A stretch of 64,000 bases of DNA from Cristatella mucedo (GCA_009760855.2 WPIO01000013.1:4561001-4625000); one strand, 5' to 3'. Shown: positions 44,566-55,612, numbered from the stretch's first letter. The notes: a model not told the origin generated them from the sequence alone. Translations and numbers: made by a program.

Positions 44566-45314
44566 ACGGTTAATGAAAAGCAAGGTAAAATGCTTAGGCA
44601 AGCATTGAAATTCACGTTAGAGTTATGCTTATTTAGATTAGCTAAGACCCAAAGAGATTGCGACAGCGAGATGTCCTGTGCATTCGTGATTCCGGGAATG
44701 CGCTCGGCTGCGCTCGGGCTGCTGGGTCGTCTTTATCCCGTCGCATCCGCTGAGCAGCGATGCGGACAGTGTCTCTGCGCTCGCTTGTAGCTGTCATCAA
44801 ACGAACCCGGCTGCCATTCTACGCAACAATAACCGGCGGTTGCCATCACGACCTGGCGCGCCCGCAAGCGTCCACCTGCGTGTTCTCGACTGGTCTCCGT
44901 GGCGGCGGCGGCGGCGGCGTTCTAATCGGTCGCCGCCGCAGCACTCGCGCGAAGCGCTGCGCGCCGGCCGCAGCGCTCCTGTCGCGCGGCAAAGCTCGCT
45001 GTGGGCGAGCGCGTGCGGAGCGCCGGGCGCGCAGCCCGCGGCGCGCGCATGCAAACACGTCCATAAATCGAGGCCGGCTCGCTCGTCATGCGCGGTTGCG
45101 CGCGCACACAAAGCGAGGCTTCCTGGTGCAGCCGGCCGTTCGCGCGCGCCCTCGGGACTGAGTCGGCTTCCTGGTGTGGCGGCAACAGCCGCCTCGGCTG
45201 GGCCTCGCCACGAGTACGCCTGATCTATTTCTATCGGACCGAACTCTTTTTAGCGAACCCGCAGTGCCGGGACGTCGAGGTGGATTGGATGATGGGTTTC
45301 ATTTTCTAGTCGCT

Positions 45315-45346
<32 letters not shown>

Positions 45347-46508
45347 CGCCCTTTCTCGGCCACCGCTACGGACTGCCGTGCGAGAAGCGGGCGCCGCCGG
45401 GCCGCGCCTGCGAAGCCGCTTAGCCTCGTGGCGCAGCGGAGCCTGGGAAACGGCAAAGCCGCCACGGTGCGCAGCACCTGGGAGACGGCAAAGCCTCGCG
45501 CGGCCACCCGGCGTCGCCTCGCCGACGAAAGTCGGTCGGCGAGCTAACGCCCGCGAGCGCCGAGTCTCAATGGCGGTGGCCTCGCTTAGCGTGGGCGAGC
45601 GCGCCTGACAGCGGAAGGGCGCGCCGGCGGCGCTGGCGGGAGCGAGGCTGCGGTCATTGCGGGAGCGAGGCTGCGGTCCTTGCGGGAGCGAGGCTGCGGT
45701 CCTTGCGGGAGCGAGGCTGCGGTCCTTGCGGGAGCGAGACGACGACAGGAGACCGCCGCGAAGGCGCCGCTGTTCGCAGCTCGCGTCGGCCGGTCAGCCG
45801 GCGTCTCTGCGCCGGTGCGCCCTTACGTTGTACGTTGCGTGCGCCGCCGGGCTGCCGACTGCGCCCGCCGGCATTCGAGCGGATGCCACGCAGAAGGAGC
45901 CTCAGCTGCAAGGGCGGCTGTCCTGCCATGCCGCACGGTGACGCGAGGGTCGTGGGGAAAATTATTGCCGCTGTCAAAAGGCCGCCCAGAGCACGAATCG
46001 GCGGCGCGAGTTTCTAATCTGAGTAATAGCGGCGGCATCAATCAGAAAGCGATCAAACAGAACGCGGCACTGCGTGTACGCAAACATAACGTACGGTCGC
46101 ATTTACGAACGTCTGAGCAACGAGAGAGCAAGCAAGCCATCGACGCCCGTCCGTGCGAGCGGGGCAACCGGACGAGAGGTCACGTCCCATCGATCTTGTC
46201 TACTTCGGTGTACTTTAGTGCACGATGCTGATGTGGCTGCGAGTGCGCGCGATGTTAAGCCAGTGAGAATTTCGCGGAACATGTCAGCGCTGCATTCCAA
46301 TTAGTGCCTGAATGTCCGCTGACTTGGCGACTAGCCCGGCCTAGCTCGGGTCGCCCGGCCGCCTTTTGTGGAGCGAGGGCTCCACACCGTGTGACCGCTG
46401 GGTCGCGAAGTGCTCGAACCTTCGCCGCCTTCACTCTCCGTAATTGACCTTGTCGCTAGTGAGGCGTTCGCTGAGCTTAGACAGAGGCACGGAGAGCCTT
46501 CTTCTTTA
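44566..46508. other. Extremely GC-rich block without recognisable gene
   Basis: CpG-dense from about 44830 to 45960. It includes a (CCG)n run (45313-45346) and a 23-bp tandem array (45637-45740). Many 60-180-codon frames overlap on both strands and are chance products. It could be a CpG-island promoter, but no exon can be supported. Confidence 0.35.
45637..45740. repeat. 23-bp tandem array
   Basis: Four to five head-to-tail copies of a unit starting 'GGGAGCGAGGCTGCGGTC', nearly identical, with no spacers. Confidence 0.95.
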
Positions 46509-46735
46509 CAATAATAAGAATAATAATAATAATAATGCACTTGATAAAGCGCCCTCGGAGAACTTAATCTCTTTCTAGGCGCTTTATATTTGCTGCAAAG
46601 GGAAATGCAATTGAATGGTAAGTAAAATCATGCTTGAAAAACAAGCACAATGAATAATATGGTTAGGGGTGACATGCACAGGGTCAGCATGCAAATGTGG
46701 TTAGTGGCAGCATGCAGCAGTGTCAGCACGCATTC
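46509..46735 (-). mobile_element. LINE-A 3' tail (minus)
   Basis: (ATA)n, 'AAAGCGCCCTCGGAGAACTT', then the 3' UTR up to 'CAGCAGTGTCAGCACGC'. Confidence 0.85.
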
Positions 46736-47489
46736 TTTGGCCTCTTCCTGCCATTCGAGTTCGTCACGTGTGCGACGTTTCTCTTGAGTTTCGGCAGTAC
46801 GACGTATGACGTGGCTGCTTCGTTTGTTGCTCGTTTTCCTCGCTCGCTGTCTGCCGAGGCGCGCGTGAATTGTTCTCGCTTACCCTTTTTAATTTGGGTC
46901 CAATTCGTCGCTGTGAAAACTTTGCCGGTCTAAAAGGGCGGGCGGAAACCACAAGTTCTACTTGGAAATTGGCTTGCCCCATTTTAAGTCTCGGAGAACT
47001 TCAACTTTGCATTTGAAGGTGGGTCTCGTTGTCCGCTGACCTAGCTGGTGAGCAAGCCCCACTGAATGTCAAGCTTAGAATTCTTTTTTAACGGAGCTCA
47101 GTATGAACAGGATGTAAAATGAAATGAAATATCACGGGCAGATTCAATGTATTCTGCATGTCCATCGCTTACCAATAGCTGGCGCAACACGGCTTCCGGT
47201 TGATCACTAACTCTGTCAGCTTTCTAATAGGTCAACTCAGCTCGTCCAAGCGGAAGCTGCGAAGCTGTGAAGCGCCTCTTATCACTTCGAATGACAGCAA
47301 AAGAGGTCGTAGTATAAACAGCGCAAGAGGCTGGAATGCCGTGAGCACCTTTGGAATAACCTTTTTTAAGTTTATAGTCTAATTAGCTCCAGCATTTCAA
47401 CGTTCAATGTCAACTATGAGAGATTACCTTTCAGCTAGATATGCACATTAGCTCATTATCTCTAATTTGTACACTGATGCGGCAATTGA
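46736..47489. other. Unassigned stretch
   Basis: No gene is recognised. Confidence 0.4.
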
Positions 47490-48485
47490 GAAACTGTAAT
47501 GGTTGCCTTGCCGTCATTCGATCCTAGATGTCGGAAAACTTTCTGAAATTAAATGATGATAAAACCGAACTGTTGCTCATAGGACACCCTAAGCGTGTGG
47601 CTGGATTAAAAGGCTTTGCTGTTCTAATAGGTGATGCTATTGTGCGACCATCACCACGCGCTCGAAATTTAGGTGTCGTTTTCGACAGCTGCCTTAATTT
47701 CAAAAGCTTCATTCAGAAGTCTGCCTCTACAGCTAGGCATCACATCCGATCCCTATCCAAGATTAGGAGGTGTCCCCCACAGTGGCTTGTAAACAATTTA
47801 ACTAGCTCTTTAGTTCTGTCTCGGCTTGATTATTGTAATTCCCTTATGGCTGGGCTGCCAAAGAAAGCTATTGGGCCACTGCAGCTGACTATGAATATGG
47901 CTGCAAGGCTGGTCTTCAAGTCCCAGCGGTTTGCGCACGTGTCACCTTTGCTGGAAGAGCTAGGATGGTTGCCGGTTGAGCAACGGATACAGAGCAAAGT
48001 TCTTAAGCTGACCCACAAGGCCCGCCATGGCTTGGCTTCTCCATACCTAGCTGAACTGCTGCATCAGTTTAAGCCTCTTCGCGCCCTCAGGTCCTGTGTG
48101 GACAATAAATTAGCTGTTCTATTCCTCCGCTTAAAAACCGTTGGTGACAGAAGCTTTAACTCTGCCGGTTCTAGACTGTGGAACTCGCTTCCACAATTCT
48201 TACGCAACGACAACTACTCTCCTACTGCCGACTATGGCACATCCTTTTAAGCGGTCCCGAACTGCTACTTCTATGCTACTGACTACCTCAACTGCTCTCC
48301 TGACTCTGCTATGCTTGCCACTTTCTCTTTGTTGCGTGAGACGAACGAAGTCTGTTGGCTACCGAATGCATACCGAAAGCCGCTTAGCCTGTGAGTGCGC
48401 TATACAAAACTCTCCTGCGTTAGACCCACATGGTCTTTATGACTTTGTGGAGTTACAGACGGAGATACATTCATTCATTCATTCA
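47490..48485 (+). pseudogene. LINE-B ORF2 C-terminal part with 3' tail
   Basis: The frame 47528-48250 is open for 240 codons: 'MSENFLKLNDDKTELLLIGH', 'ARNLGVVFDSCLNFKSF', 'LVLSRLDYCNSLMAGLP', 'WLPVEQRIQSKVLKLTHKA' and 'SRLWNSLPQFLRN'. It begins just after the RT catalytic block, so the copy is 5'-truncated rather than decayed. The 3' UTR (48250-48470) ends with 'GTTACAGACGGAGATACATT' and an ATTC repeat. It is the best LINE-B copy in the window and belongs to the same L2/CR1 group as LINE-A but to a distinct family. Confidence 0.85.
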
Positions 48486-48724
48486 TCATTGCAGTACCGT
48501 CGTAGTACTGCTACAAATCTCATACCGAGTACTGTCAGTGACCTTAACGGAACGGACGACGGGCTAGCAAACCTAGCTTATTATAAAGGTAGATAGTGCT
48601 ACGTTACGTCCAGAAATCACGGTGCTTTGATTAGACTCTGAACTTTACTGAACTAAACTCTGTGTAGTATCAGTACAGGCAAAATATACTCGCGGTTTTT
48701 TCTGTCAAGAAAATTTGCGTGTCG
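48486..48724. other. Unassigned spacer
   Basis: No gene is recognised. Confidence 0.4.
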
Positions 48725-48900
48725 GGTCTAGACGCCCCAGTTGGTCAGTGGACAACTCATGTCATGGCTTCGGGTCGTGCAGTTAGCGATTCTGTATCGC
48801 TCGCTGCAAGCGGTGGCGATGGCCTTAAAGACTCTTCAGCCGCTATATAAATGAAGCTTTAAAATCAAGTGCGTTTTAAATTAAATTAAATTTTCTACTG
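48725..48900 (+). mobile_element. tRNA-derived SINE, variant head
   Basis: 'CCCAGTTGGTCAGTGG' fits a polymerase III A box. The body 'GCTGCAAGCGGTGGCGATGG', 'CCTTAAAGACTCTTCAG' and 'CGCTATATAAATGAAGCT' is shared with the other SINE copies, but the tRNA-like head differs and the B box is poor. Confidence 0.65.
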
Positions 48901-49485
48901 AGACAACGGGTGATTGGTGTCTTATTTTCAACTAGGTTTACCTTTATCGAGCCGAAAACTGATTGGCAACGATCGGTTCCGTAATTAATTCCAGGGAAGG
49001 CGCCGCCATTTTCCTTTTTTTAATTTAAGGTAACCAAGCATTCCGTGCCCAAAATTATAGATGCCCAAGCCGTAGCTGAGAGCGACCTTTCCAAATCAAC
49101 ATCAGATCTGGGTAGAGATCACTGCCTGGTTTTCCCATAGAGTCGTACGCGGCAACTCCAGCTATTGCAATTCCTGCCAGCCAGCCATACTGCTGAGCGG
49201 CGGTCGGAAAAGACATCACTCAGAAACACACGTATGCTAACCATTGTGCACAAAAAACCACGAGCTTTCTAGGTTTTACCTTTTGCTAAAAGACGAATCG
49301 TTTCGTGCCTCTGACGGCGATTCGGGCTGCACGTACTGTCACGTGTCTCCAATTGATCACTTCTGACAGCTGTTCAAAGGTACCTATGGGTCAGAGAAAC
49401 TTGCAGCGGCTAGAGTAATAGCTAACAGAAATTTCATTTCGTATTTCCTAGTATAGTGCATCTAGAGAACTTCGTGTCTTTCTAG
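48901..49485. other. Unassigned stretch
   Basis: No gene is recognised. Confidence 0.4.
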
Positions 49486-49585
49486 GCCATAGGTGGGAAA
49501 ACTCCGACCTTTCGGCCAGATCCGGCCTAGTTAGTGCTCCAGTCCGGCCTAGCGGCCCCCTAGTTATTTATTGCTGGACGCGTAG
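49486..49585. mobile_element. hAT-type terminus, copy 1
   Basis: 'GGTGGGAAAACTCCGACCTT' with 'GGCCAGATCCGGCCTAG' and 'CCAGTCCGGCCTAGCGGCCC' is like the ends of non-autonomous hAT elements that carry 'CCAAATCCGGCCC'. No transposase is nearby. Confidence 0.5.
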
Positions 49586-49794
49586 CCTAATTGAGTTGTG
49601 GCGGTTTTCTTCCCCTTCACTATATAGAGAGGTACTTCGACTTAAGAGTATCCCTACTAGCGAGTTTTCGATGCACGAGCCGTCTCTTGGCTACTTTTTG
49701 CTTTGAGCTGATAGCTAGCTGTTATATACCGCTTGCTTTTGCTTCTCGCGTTTCGCAGTGTGACAGTATGCATGCATGGATGTATAGATTGGCG

Positions 49795-50118
49795 ACAGAA
49801 GCGTCTGCTCTGCAGGCCCTAGACTGTGGAACTCGCTTCCACAATTCTTACGCAACGACAACTACTCTCCTACTGCCGACTATGGCACATCCTTTTCAGC
49901 GGTCCTGAGCTGCTACTTCCCTGCTACTCACTACCTCAACTGCTCTCCTGACTCTGCTATGCTTGCCACTGTCTCTTTGTTGCGTGAGACGAAGTCTGTT
50001 GGGTACCGAATGCGTACCGAAAGCCGCTTAGGCTGTGAGTGCGCTATACAAAACTCTCCTGCGTAAGACCCACATGGTCTTTGTGACTTTGTGGAGTTAC
50101 AGACGGAGATACAATACA
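49795..50118 (+). mobile_element. LINE-B 3' end, second copy
   Basis: From 'GACTGTGGAACTCGCTTCCA' to 'TTACAGACGGAGATACAAT' it follows 48172-48470 almost base for base. It is a shorter 5'-truncated insertion or a segmental duplication about 1.6 kb downstream in the same orientation. Confidence 0.85.
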
Positions 50119-50259
50119 ATATAGATATAGTGTGTATAGATATGTATAGATATAGTATGTATAGATGCGAAGTATGATATGATTACGCAGTATTTTAGAA
50201 CTGCGACATTGCATTGCGCTATGCTAGCAGCGGCAGCCGTTATACGCCAGAAAGCGTTA

Positions 50260-50362
50260 ACCCTGAGGTCGGCAAAATCCGGCCTTTATGCCAGATAGGC
50301 CCCTAGATAGGCCACTCCAGTCCGGCCTAACGCCTCCCTAGTTAGTTATAGTTTGATCCGGC
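50260..50362. mobile_element. hAT-type terminus, copy 2
   Basis: 'GAGGTCGGCAAAATCCGGCC' and 'CCAGTCCGGCCTAACGCCTC' repeat the pattern of 49486-49585 in the same orientation. Confidence 0.5.
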
Positions 50363-50526
50363 GCGGCGGTTGACGATGCCGAGGAGGCGGAGCCGCCGCC
50401 GCCGCCGTCTAGCGGCGGCGCGCGGTTGGTCGCGCCGGCCTGCTTATTAGCCGCGGCTCGCCGCGAGCAGGGTCAGTAGAAGACGATCCGAGGCTGTCGC
50501 CCGGTGACAAGACGAAGTCCGCAAGC

Positions 50527-53519
50527 ATGGACATGATAACGGCTCTCCTCCTCCTAGTGCTGACGGCGGTGATCGCCGCGCACGCGATCGCCGCGGCTCG
50601 ACGGCGGCGACGGGCGGGCTTGCGAATCCCCGGCCCCTGGTCGCTCCCGTTTTTCGGGACGCTGTCGCTGTCGCCGTCCAAGGTGCACCTGCAGTTCACC
50701 GAGCTGGCCAAGCGCTACGGCGACGTGTTCGCCGTGTCCGTACTCAAGCAGCCGGTCGTCGTGCTCAACAGCTACGACACGATACGCGAAGCGCTGTTCA
50801 GCAAGAGCGCCGCCTTCGGCCACCGGCCTTCGATGCACCGCGCCGAGAGGCTCATGCTGGCGCAGGGCGTCGGCTTCCAGGTGAGTGAGCGGCGACGGCG
50901 CGACGCGGCGCCGCTAGCTGCTTCTTCTGCTGCTGCCGCTCGCGAGCGCTCGCAGACCCAGCGCGTCGCCCCGCATGCTGCCGCCGACCTGCCGCCGCCG
51001 CCGCCGCCGCCGCCGCCACCGACGGTTCGCCGCTCGCGCGGCCCGTCTGGGCGGCGGCGCCTACCCGAGGACGCCGGCTCGCGTGTCGCGCGTGCACGCG
51101 CGCGCTTCGCCTCGCTCCGCCCGACGGGTCACCATAACGACGGCGTCGAGCGTCGCTTTTCAGACGTCGGACGAGTGTCACAAGCAGCTGCGAAAGACAG
51201 GCCTGCGCGCGCTGCGACCCGGCGTCGAGTGGGTGGCTCACCTGGATCACGTGGTAGGCGAGCATCTGGCCGAGCTCGTCGACGTGTTCGAGGCCAAGGC
51301 CGGCCAGACGTTCAGTCCGCGCGCGCTGACTCACCAGTTCCTCGACAAGATCATCCTGACGCTGGTGAGCGGCGCGGCGCGAGCGCTCGCGCGGAACGAT
51401 CGAGAAGCGGGGTTCGCGGCGCCGCCGCGCGGCGAGGGAGCGAGGGTTTCTATTGCGCACTCTGTCGCTCTGCCGCAGCTGTTCGGCGAGCGCTTCTACC
51501 ACGACGACCCGATCCTCGACCAGCTGGCGAGCTTCAACGAGGCCGCCATGAAGGTCATGGCCCTCGGACGCGAGCACCACGACTTCTTCCCGACGCTGGC
51601 GAGCCTGCTCGACCCGGCTTACAAGGACATCGACCGCGCCATTGAGCTGCGGCGGCAGATCGTTGAGCCCCTGTACAGACGCCACAAAGTATGGAGCGCG
51701 CGCGCCGTCGCTGCAAGCCGCCAAGTCGGCGCAGCGATAAACAGCTCGGCGAGAGCTTCTTCGCTGAGCGAGCGCTGCGCTTTCTCGCTTCGAAAAGCCT
51801 TCTCCTTTGAAAAAGCAACGCCCGACAGCCTCGGCTGTCCAACTTTTTGCACAGTGTCCGCAGCAGTGCGGATTCATTCACGACCGCGCGATTCGATGCG
51901 GACGACGTCGGCGAGAGCTCTCTTGGACACGTGACCTTTGAGCTGACCGCTGAGCGAGCGCTGCGCTTTCTCGCGGTCGTGGCACGCGCTCATTTCCCTT
52001 TTCGCAGGACACGTACGTGGCGGGCGTGGAGCGCGGAATCATGGACTACGTGATCGCCGACGTGCACAACAAGCTGATCACGGACGACAACGCGATCGGG
52101 GTCCTGCTCGACTACCTCATTGCCGGCGTCGAGACGACGGCGACCGTCGTGCAAGGACTGCTGCTCATCCTGCTCTGCAACGCCGACCTCCAGGTTAAGC
52201 TGCAGGCCGAGGTTGACCGCGTCGTCGGCAGGGAGCGATCGCCGTCGCTGTCTGACAAGTGAGTAGCCGCGCTAAGATTGGAGAGCCGCCGTCGCCGCCA
52301 CCGCTGCCGCCGTCGCTGCCGCCGTCGCTGCCGCCGTCGCTGCCGCCGTCGCTGCCGCCGCCTTCTCCGAGCAATTGCCGTGCTGATCGCCCGCGCCGGC
52401 GGCCAGCGCGGCTGCACGCGCTTGCTCCCCCGCCGCCTTCTCCGAGCAATTGCCGTGCTGATCGCCCGCGCCGGCGGCCAGCGCGGCTGCACGCGCTTGC
52501 TCCCATGCGGCTTCTCGCGCTGCCGTCCAGGACCAAGATGCCGTACACCGAGGCCACCATATTGGAGCTGCTGCGCTACCAGACTCCCATCCCCGTCTAC
52601 CTGCCGTACGTGACGTCGGCGGACGCTCAGGTGGGCGGCTACGCGGTGCCCAAGGGCACGTGGGTGCTCGCCAACGCCTGGGCCGTCAACCACAACGAGG
52701 CGATCTACGAGCAGCCGTACAGCTTCAAGCCCGAGCGCTTCCTGGACGCGAGCGCCGAGCTCGTGCCGCCGAGCCATCCGCTTCGCAAGAAGTGAGCCGC
52801 CTTCGCCGCGCCGCCGCCCTCCGCTAATTCCGACTCGTCGGCTCGAAATCCTTCCGCCGGCCGCGAACTCTTTTCTCCGCCGCCATCGCCACCGCCGCTG
52901 CCTGGCCGACCTCAGCCGGCGCCGGCGCCGTCTCATGGCTAGCAGACTCGCCGAGTGACGAGGTCAGAGGGCGAGCGCGCCGCCGCGAGGTCAGGCCCGC
53001 ACCGCAGGTCAGGCGGAAGCAGCCTGGCGGCGGGGCGCTTTCAGCGTGCGCCGCCGCGATTGGACACGCCCGGGCGCCCGCGTGGCCCCCCCCCCCGGGA
53101 GAAAAGGTTCGGCCGGCCGACCGACCGACCGACCGACCGGCCGACTGACTTCGGTGGCCCTCGGCTCGCCTCGTCCGCGCGACGACGAGCCTTCGCGCTC
53201 GCGAGCTCAGGCCGCGCCGCGCGCACGTAGCGACCGGAGCGAGCGCACATGCGCCCGGAGGCGAGCTGCGACGCGCCAAGCGACGGCGCCCTGTTTTTCC
53301 TGTTGCAGCCTGCTCAGCTTCGGCATCGGCAGCCGACACTGCCCGGGCGAGGCGCTGGCGAAGAACCGGCTGTTTCTCACCGTCACGAGCCTCATGCAGC
53401 GGTTCACCTTCGTCCAGGACGCGGCCTGCCCGCCGCCGACCACAGACGCCCGGCAGTACAAGCTCCGCATCATATTCGACGTGGGCGACTACAAGCTCAG
53501 AGCGCTGCGGCGCGCCTAG
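50527..53519 (+). CDS. Microsomal cytochrome P450, CYP2 clan (six exons)
   Basis: Heme mono-oxygenase of the endoplasmic reticulum, predicted to oxidise lipophilic substrates with electrons from P450 reductase. Exons: 50527-50880, 51164-51364, 51479-51688, 52008-52258, 52531-52791, 53309-53519. All introns are GT..AG, phases 0,0,0,2,2, and the sum is 1488 nt, giving an uninterrupted 495-residue protein, the usual length. An N-terminal anchor (residues 4-24) is followed by Arg5 and 'IPGPWSLPFFG'. Other landmarks are the I-helix AGVETT (294-299), ExxR (E351-R354), PERF (406-409) and heme loop 'FGIGSRHCPG' with ligand Cys437. The C-helix reads H124-K-Q-L-R128 where animal P450s have WxxxR. The ATG chosen opens the anchor directly; an in-frame ATG two codons later is possible. 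The CYP family and substrate cannot be told. No poly(A) signal is evident. Confidence 0.9.
51803..51956. repeat. Repeat in P450 intron 3, also present 3' of the gene
   Basis: The segment from 'CTCCTTTGAAAAAGCAACGC' to 'CACGTGACCTTTGAG' within intron 3 reappears at 53899-54053. It contains the small hairpin 'GACAGCCTCGGCTGTC'. It is an interspersed repeat of unknown class. Confidence 0.85.
52278..52504. repeat. GC-rich tandem repeats in P450 intron 4
   Basis: Several copies of 'CCGCCGTCGCTG' are followed by a near-exact 75-bp tandem duplication ('CCTTCTCCGAGCAATTGCCG...' at 52361 and 52436). Frames through here, including one that would fuse to exon 5, are not conserved P450 sequence. Confidence 0.85.
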
Positions 53520-53794
53520 AGCGCTCGCATACGCCGTTGCGCGCGCGCGCACGCGCTCGCTCGCGTGGACGCTTCCGGGCGGGCCTTCGGCGGCGGCGGA
53601 CCGCTGCCGGACGACGCTCGGCCGCCGCCGCTGCCGAGCTCCACCCGCGTCGATCGGTGCCGCTCGCCGCGACGGTCCTGCCTCAGGCTGCGGCGACCTT
53701 GTCCTGGCAAGCGGCCGCTGAACGTACGCTCGGGCGAAGCGGCCATGCGGAGGTCAAGGCCCCATTTCGCAACTTTGCAATTTTGCAATTTTGC
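53520..53794. other. P450 3' flank, GC-rich
   Basis: This is presumed 3' UTR and flank. Low-complexity CG and CGCTCG runs and 'TTTGCAATTTTGCAATTTTG' near 53775 are seen. No further gene is seen. Confidence 0.4.
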
Positions 53795-54060
53795 ATCTTG
53801 CAACGCCCGACAGCCACGACCGCCCAAGCTCGGAGGTCAAGGCTTCGTTGCTAAAGCAACGCCCGACAGTCTCGACTGTCCAAGTCCGGAGGTCGAAGCT
53901 CCTTTGAAAAAGCAACGCCCGACAGCCTCGGCTGTCCAAGTTTGTACAGCGTCCGCAGCAGCAGCAGCAGCGCGGATTCGTTCATAGCCGCGTGACTCGA
54001 CGCGGACGACTTCGGCGAGAGATCTCTTGGTCACGTGACCTTTGAGTTGACCGCTGAAGG
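53795..54060. repeat. Tandem 'GCAACGCCCGACAG' repeats 3' of P450
   Basis: Three units of about 55 bp start 'GCAACGCCCGACAG' (53803, 53857, 53912). The last continues into the segment shared with P450 intron 3. A (CAG)n run lies at 53957-53973. Confidence 0.85.
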
Positions 54061-54862
54061 ATTCAGATGCGTAGGGAAGACGAAGCCGGCCCCACGCGGT
54101 CGATCGCTTCCTGTCGAGCGCCCCGAAGCGTTGGGCAGCGGCGCCGCTGCAGCGGCGGAGAGTGGGTGAGGAAGTGCGCCGATTTAAAACGAAGCGGACA
54201 GCGACTGAAGAAATATAAAGCTTGACCTATCTAAGTGCGCCGCACGCCCACTCATTCACTCTTCGCACGCTGGTCGATCGACCGGGGCGCCTGGCGCGGT
54301 AAGGTGCCCGGCCGAGCGCTGCGCTCGGCCCGAGGGAGGGAGACGGCGACTGGCCGATTCGCCGCTGCTCGCGCGAAGGCAGCCTCGCGTGCTGCTGCGG
54401 CGTCGGTCTGGGCGCTTAGTGTGTGTGTGTGTGCGCTTTGTAATTGCGAATTTGACGGGTTCAGCTTGTTGGTGGATTATCCATGGACTCGCGGCTCTCT
54501 CTGCTAGCGCGTCGCGGGCGAAGTGCGTCGGATCGACTTTCGGCGAATGTCAAGGAGGCGGAGAAGGAGGAGGCGGAGGCGGAGGAGCAGCAGACGCCTT
54601 CGAGCGGACGCTTTGGCAGAGCGGGAAACGACCATGTGGCGGGCGGGTTTTCTGGCGGAAATTACTTGTGTCCCTATAACTCAATCGGCTAGAACGAAAA
54701 TTGAACCGTCGCCTTGCCGAAATCCTGCACCCCGTGCGCTTAAACAAATGCTACCCACGGGTAGCTATGTCCCCCTACAAAGCGCTAGCTGCCCGCTTTA
54801 TTGCTTGTGCGAGAGCTTGGAGAGGGGTTACGTTTAAGGGTTAACTCAATGCAATTGGTTAG
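54061..54862. other. GC-rich stretch without recognisable gene
   Basis: A (GT)n-like run lies at 54419-54433 and a GGAGGCGGAG-rich purine run at 54555-54590. No domain is recognised. Confidence 0.35.
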
Positions 54863-55612
54863 TAAAATAATAAATAATGCATTTGTTTTTTATCTTGCCC
54901 GGAGAATTTAAACTTTTGCTAGACACTTTAAATTATCTGCAAAGAAAGCATGATCGAATGGTAAGTGCAAGCATGCTCAGTGTCATCAAGCATATGGTCA
55001 GCGCGCGCAAGTGTGGTTAGTGGCAGCATGTGCAGTGTCCCCACGCATAAGCACGCAAAAGATGAATCTCATGGACCCGCTAAATGCTGTGATGAATAAA
55101 TGCGTTTGGGCTTCTTTTTAAATGCCGTCACGTTGGAGAACGTCGTTACGTCAGTCGGTAGTGAGTTCCAGGCTCTGTGAGCATGCGAGCTGATAACACA
55201 GTCTCCAAAGGATTTAAAGTTCGCACGAGGTGTAGCTAAACGATTTGCGTCAGAAAAGTGGGTTTTACGGTTTTTGGCAGGGTGGGGGACTAGTTCGGAG
55301 GTGCTAGTACTAGGTAGTATTAGTACTAGTACTACCTAGTACTAGTACTAGGTAGTACTAGTACTAGTACTAGGTAGGCTGGAGCCAGAGAATGCAGGGA
55401 CCTACAGCTAAGTGGCAGAACCATCTTGACTCTCGATAGCCAGTGCAGATCGGTGAGAAGTTTTGTGATGTGGCAACTTCGACACTCACGACAGACAAGC
55501 CTACTATCTGAAGAGTTTTGCACAAGCTGGAAGCGCCTGATTGCATCTGGCCGGCAGGCCAGAAAGCAGGGAGTTGCAGAAGTCGAGGCGCAATGATGTC
55601 ACACATGCACGA
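54863..55612 (-). mobile_element. LINE-A 3' end (minus) with internal repeat insertion
   Basis: A worn tail, 3' UTR and ORF2 C-terminus complement run to 'GAAGTCGAGGCGCAATGATG'. At 55297-55377 the element is interrupted by tandem TAGTACTAG/CTACCTAGTACTAG units that are also locally palindromic; LINE sequence resumes at 'GTAGGCTGGAGCC'. Confidence 0.85.
55297..55377. repeat. Palindromic TAGTAC tandem repeat
   Basis: About 80 bp built almost only from 'TAGTACTAG' and 'GGTAGTACTAGTAC'. It lies inside LINE-A. Confidence 0.9.

Noticed and set aside
44760-45610. Overlapping 100-150-codon frames as genes
   Set aside because: Up to five frames overlap on both strands in CpG-dense DNA with no domain; they are compositional.
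45637-45740. CRISPR-like array
   Set aside because: Units are directly adjacent without spacers, and the genome is eukaryotic.
50527-51645. Single 372-codon plus frame starting at the P450 ATG
   Set aside because: After residue 118 it leaves P450 similarity exactly at a GTGAGT donor; the spliced model restores a full 495-residue P450.
50852-51877. 341-codon minus-strand frame
   Set aside because: It is antisense to P450 exons and GC-rich introns and has no domain; high GC keeps frames open by chance.
52112-52936. 274-codon minus-strand frame with Arg-rich repeats
   Set aside because: Antisense to P450 exon 4-5 and translates the 12-bp and 75-bp intron repeats.
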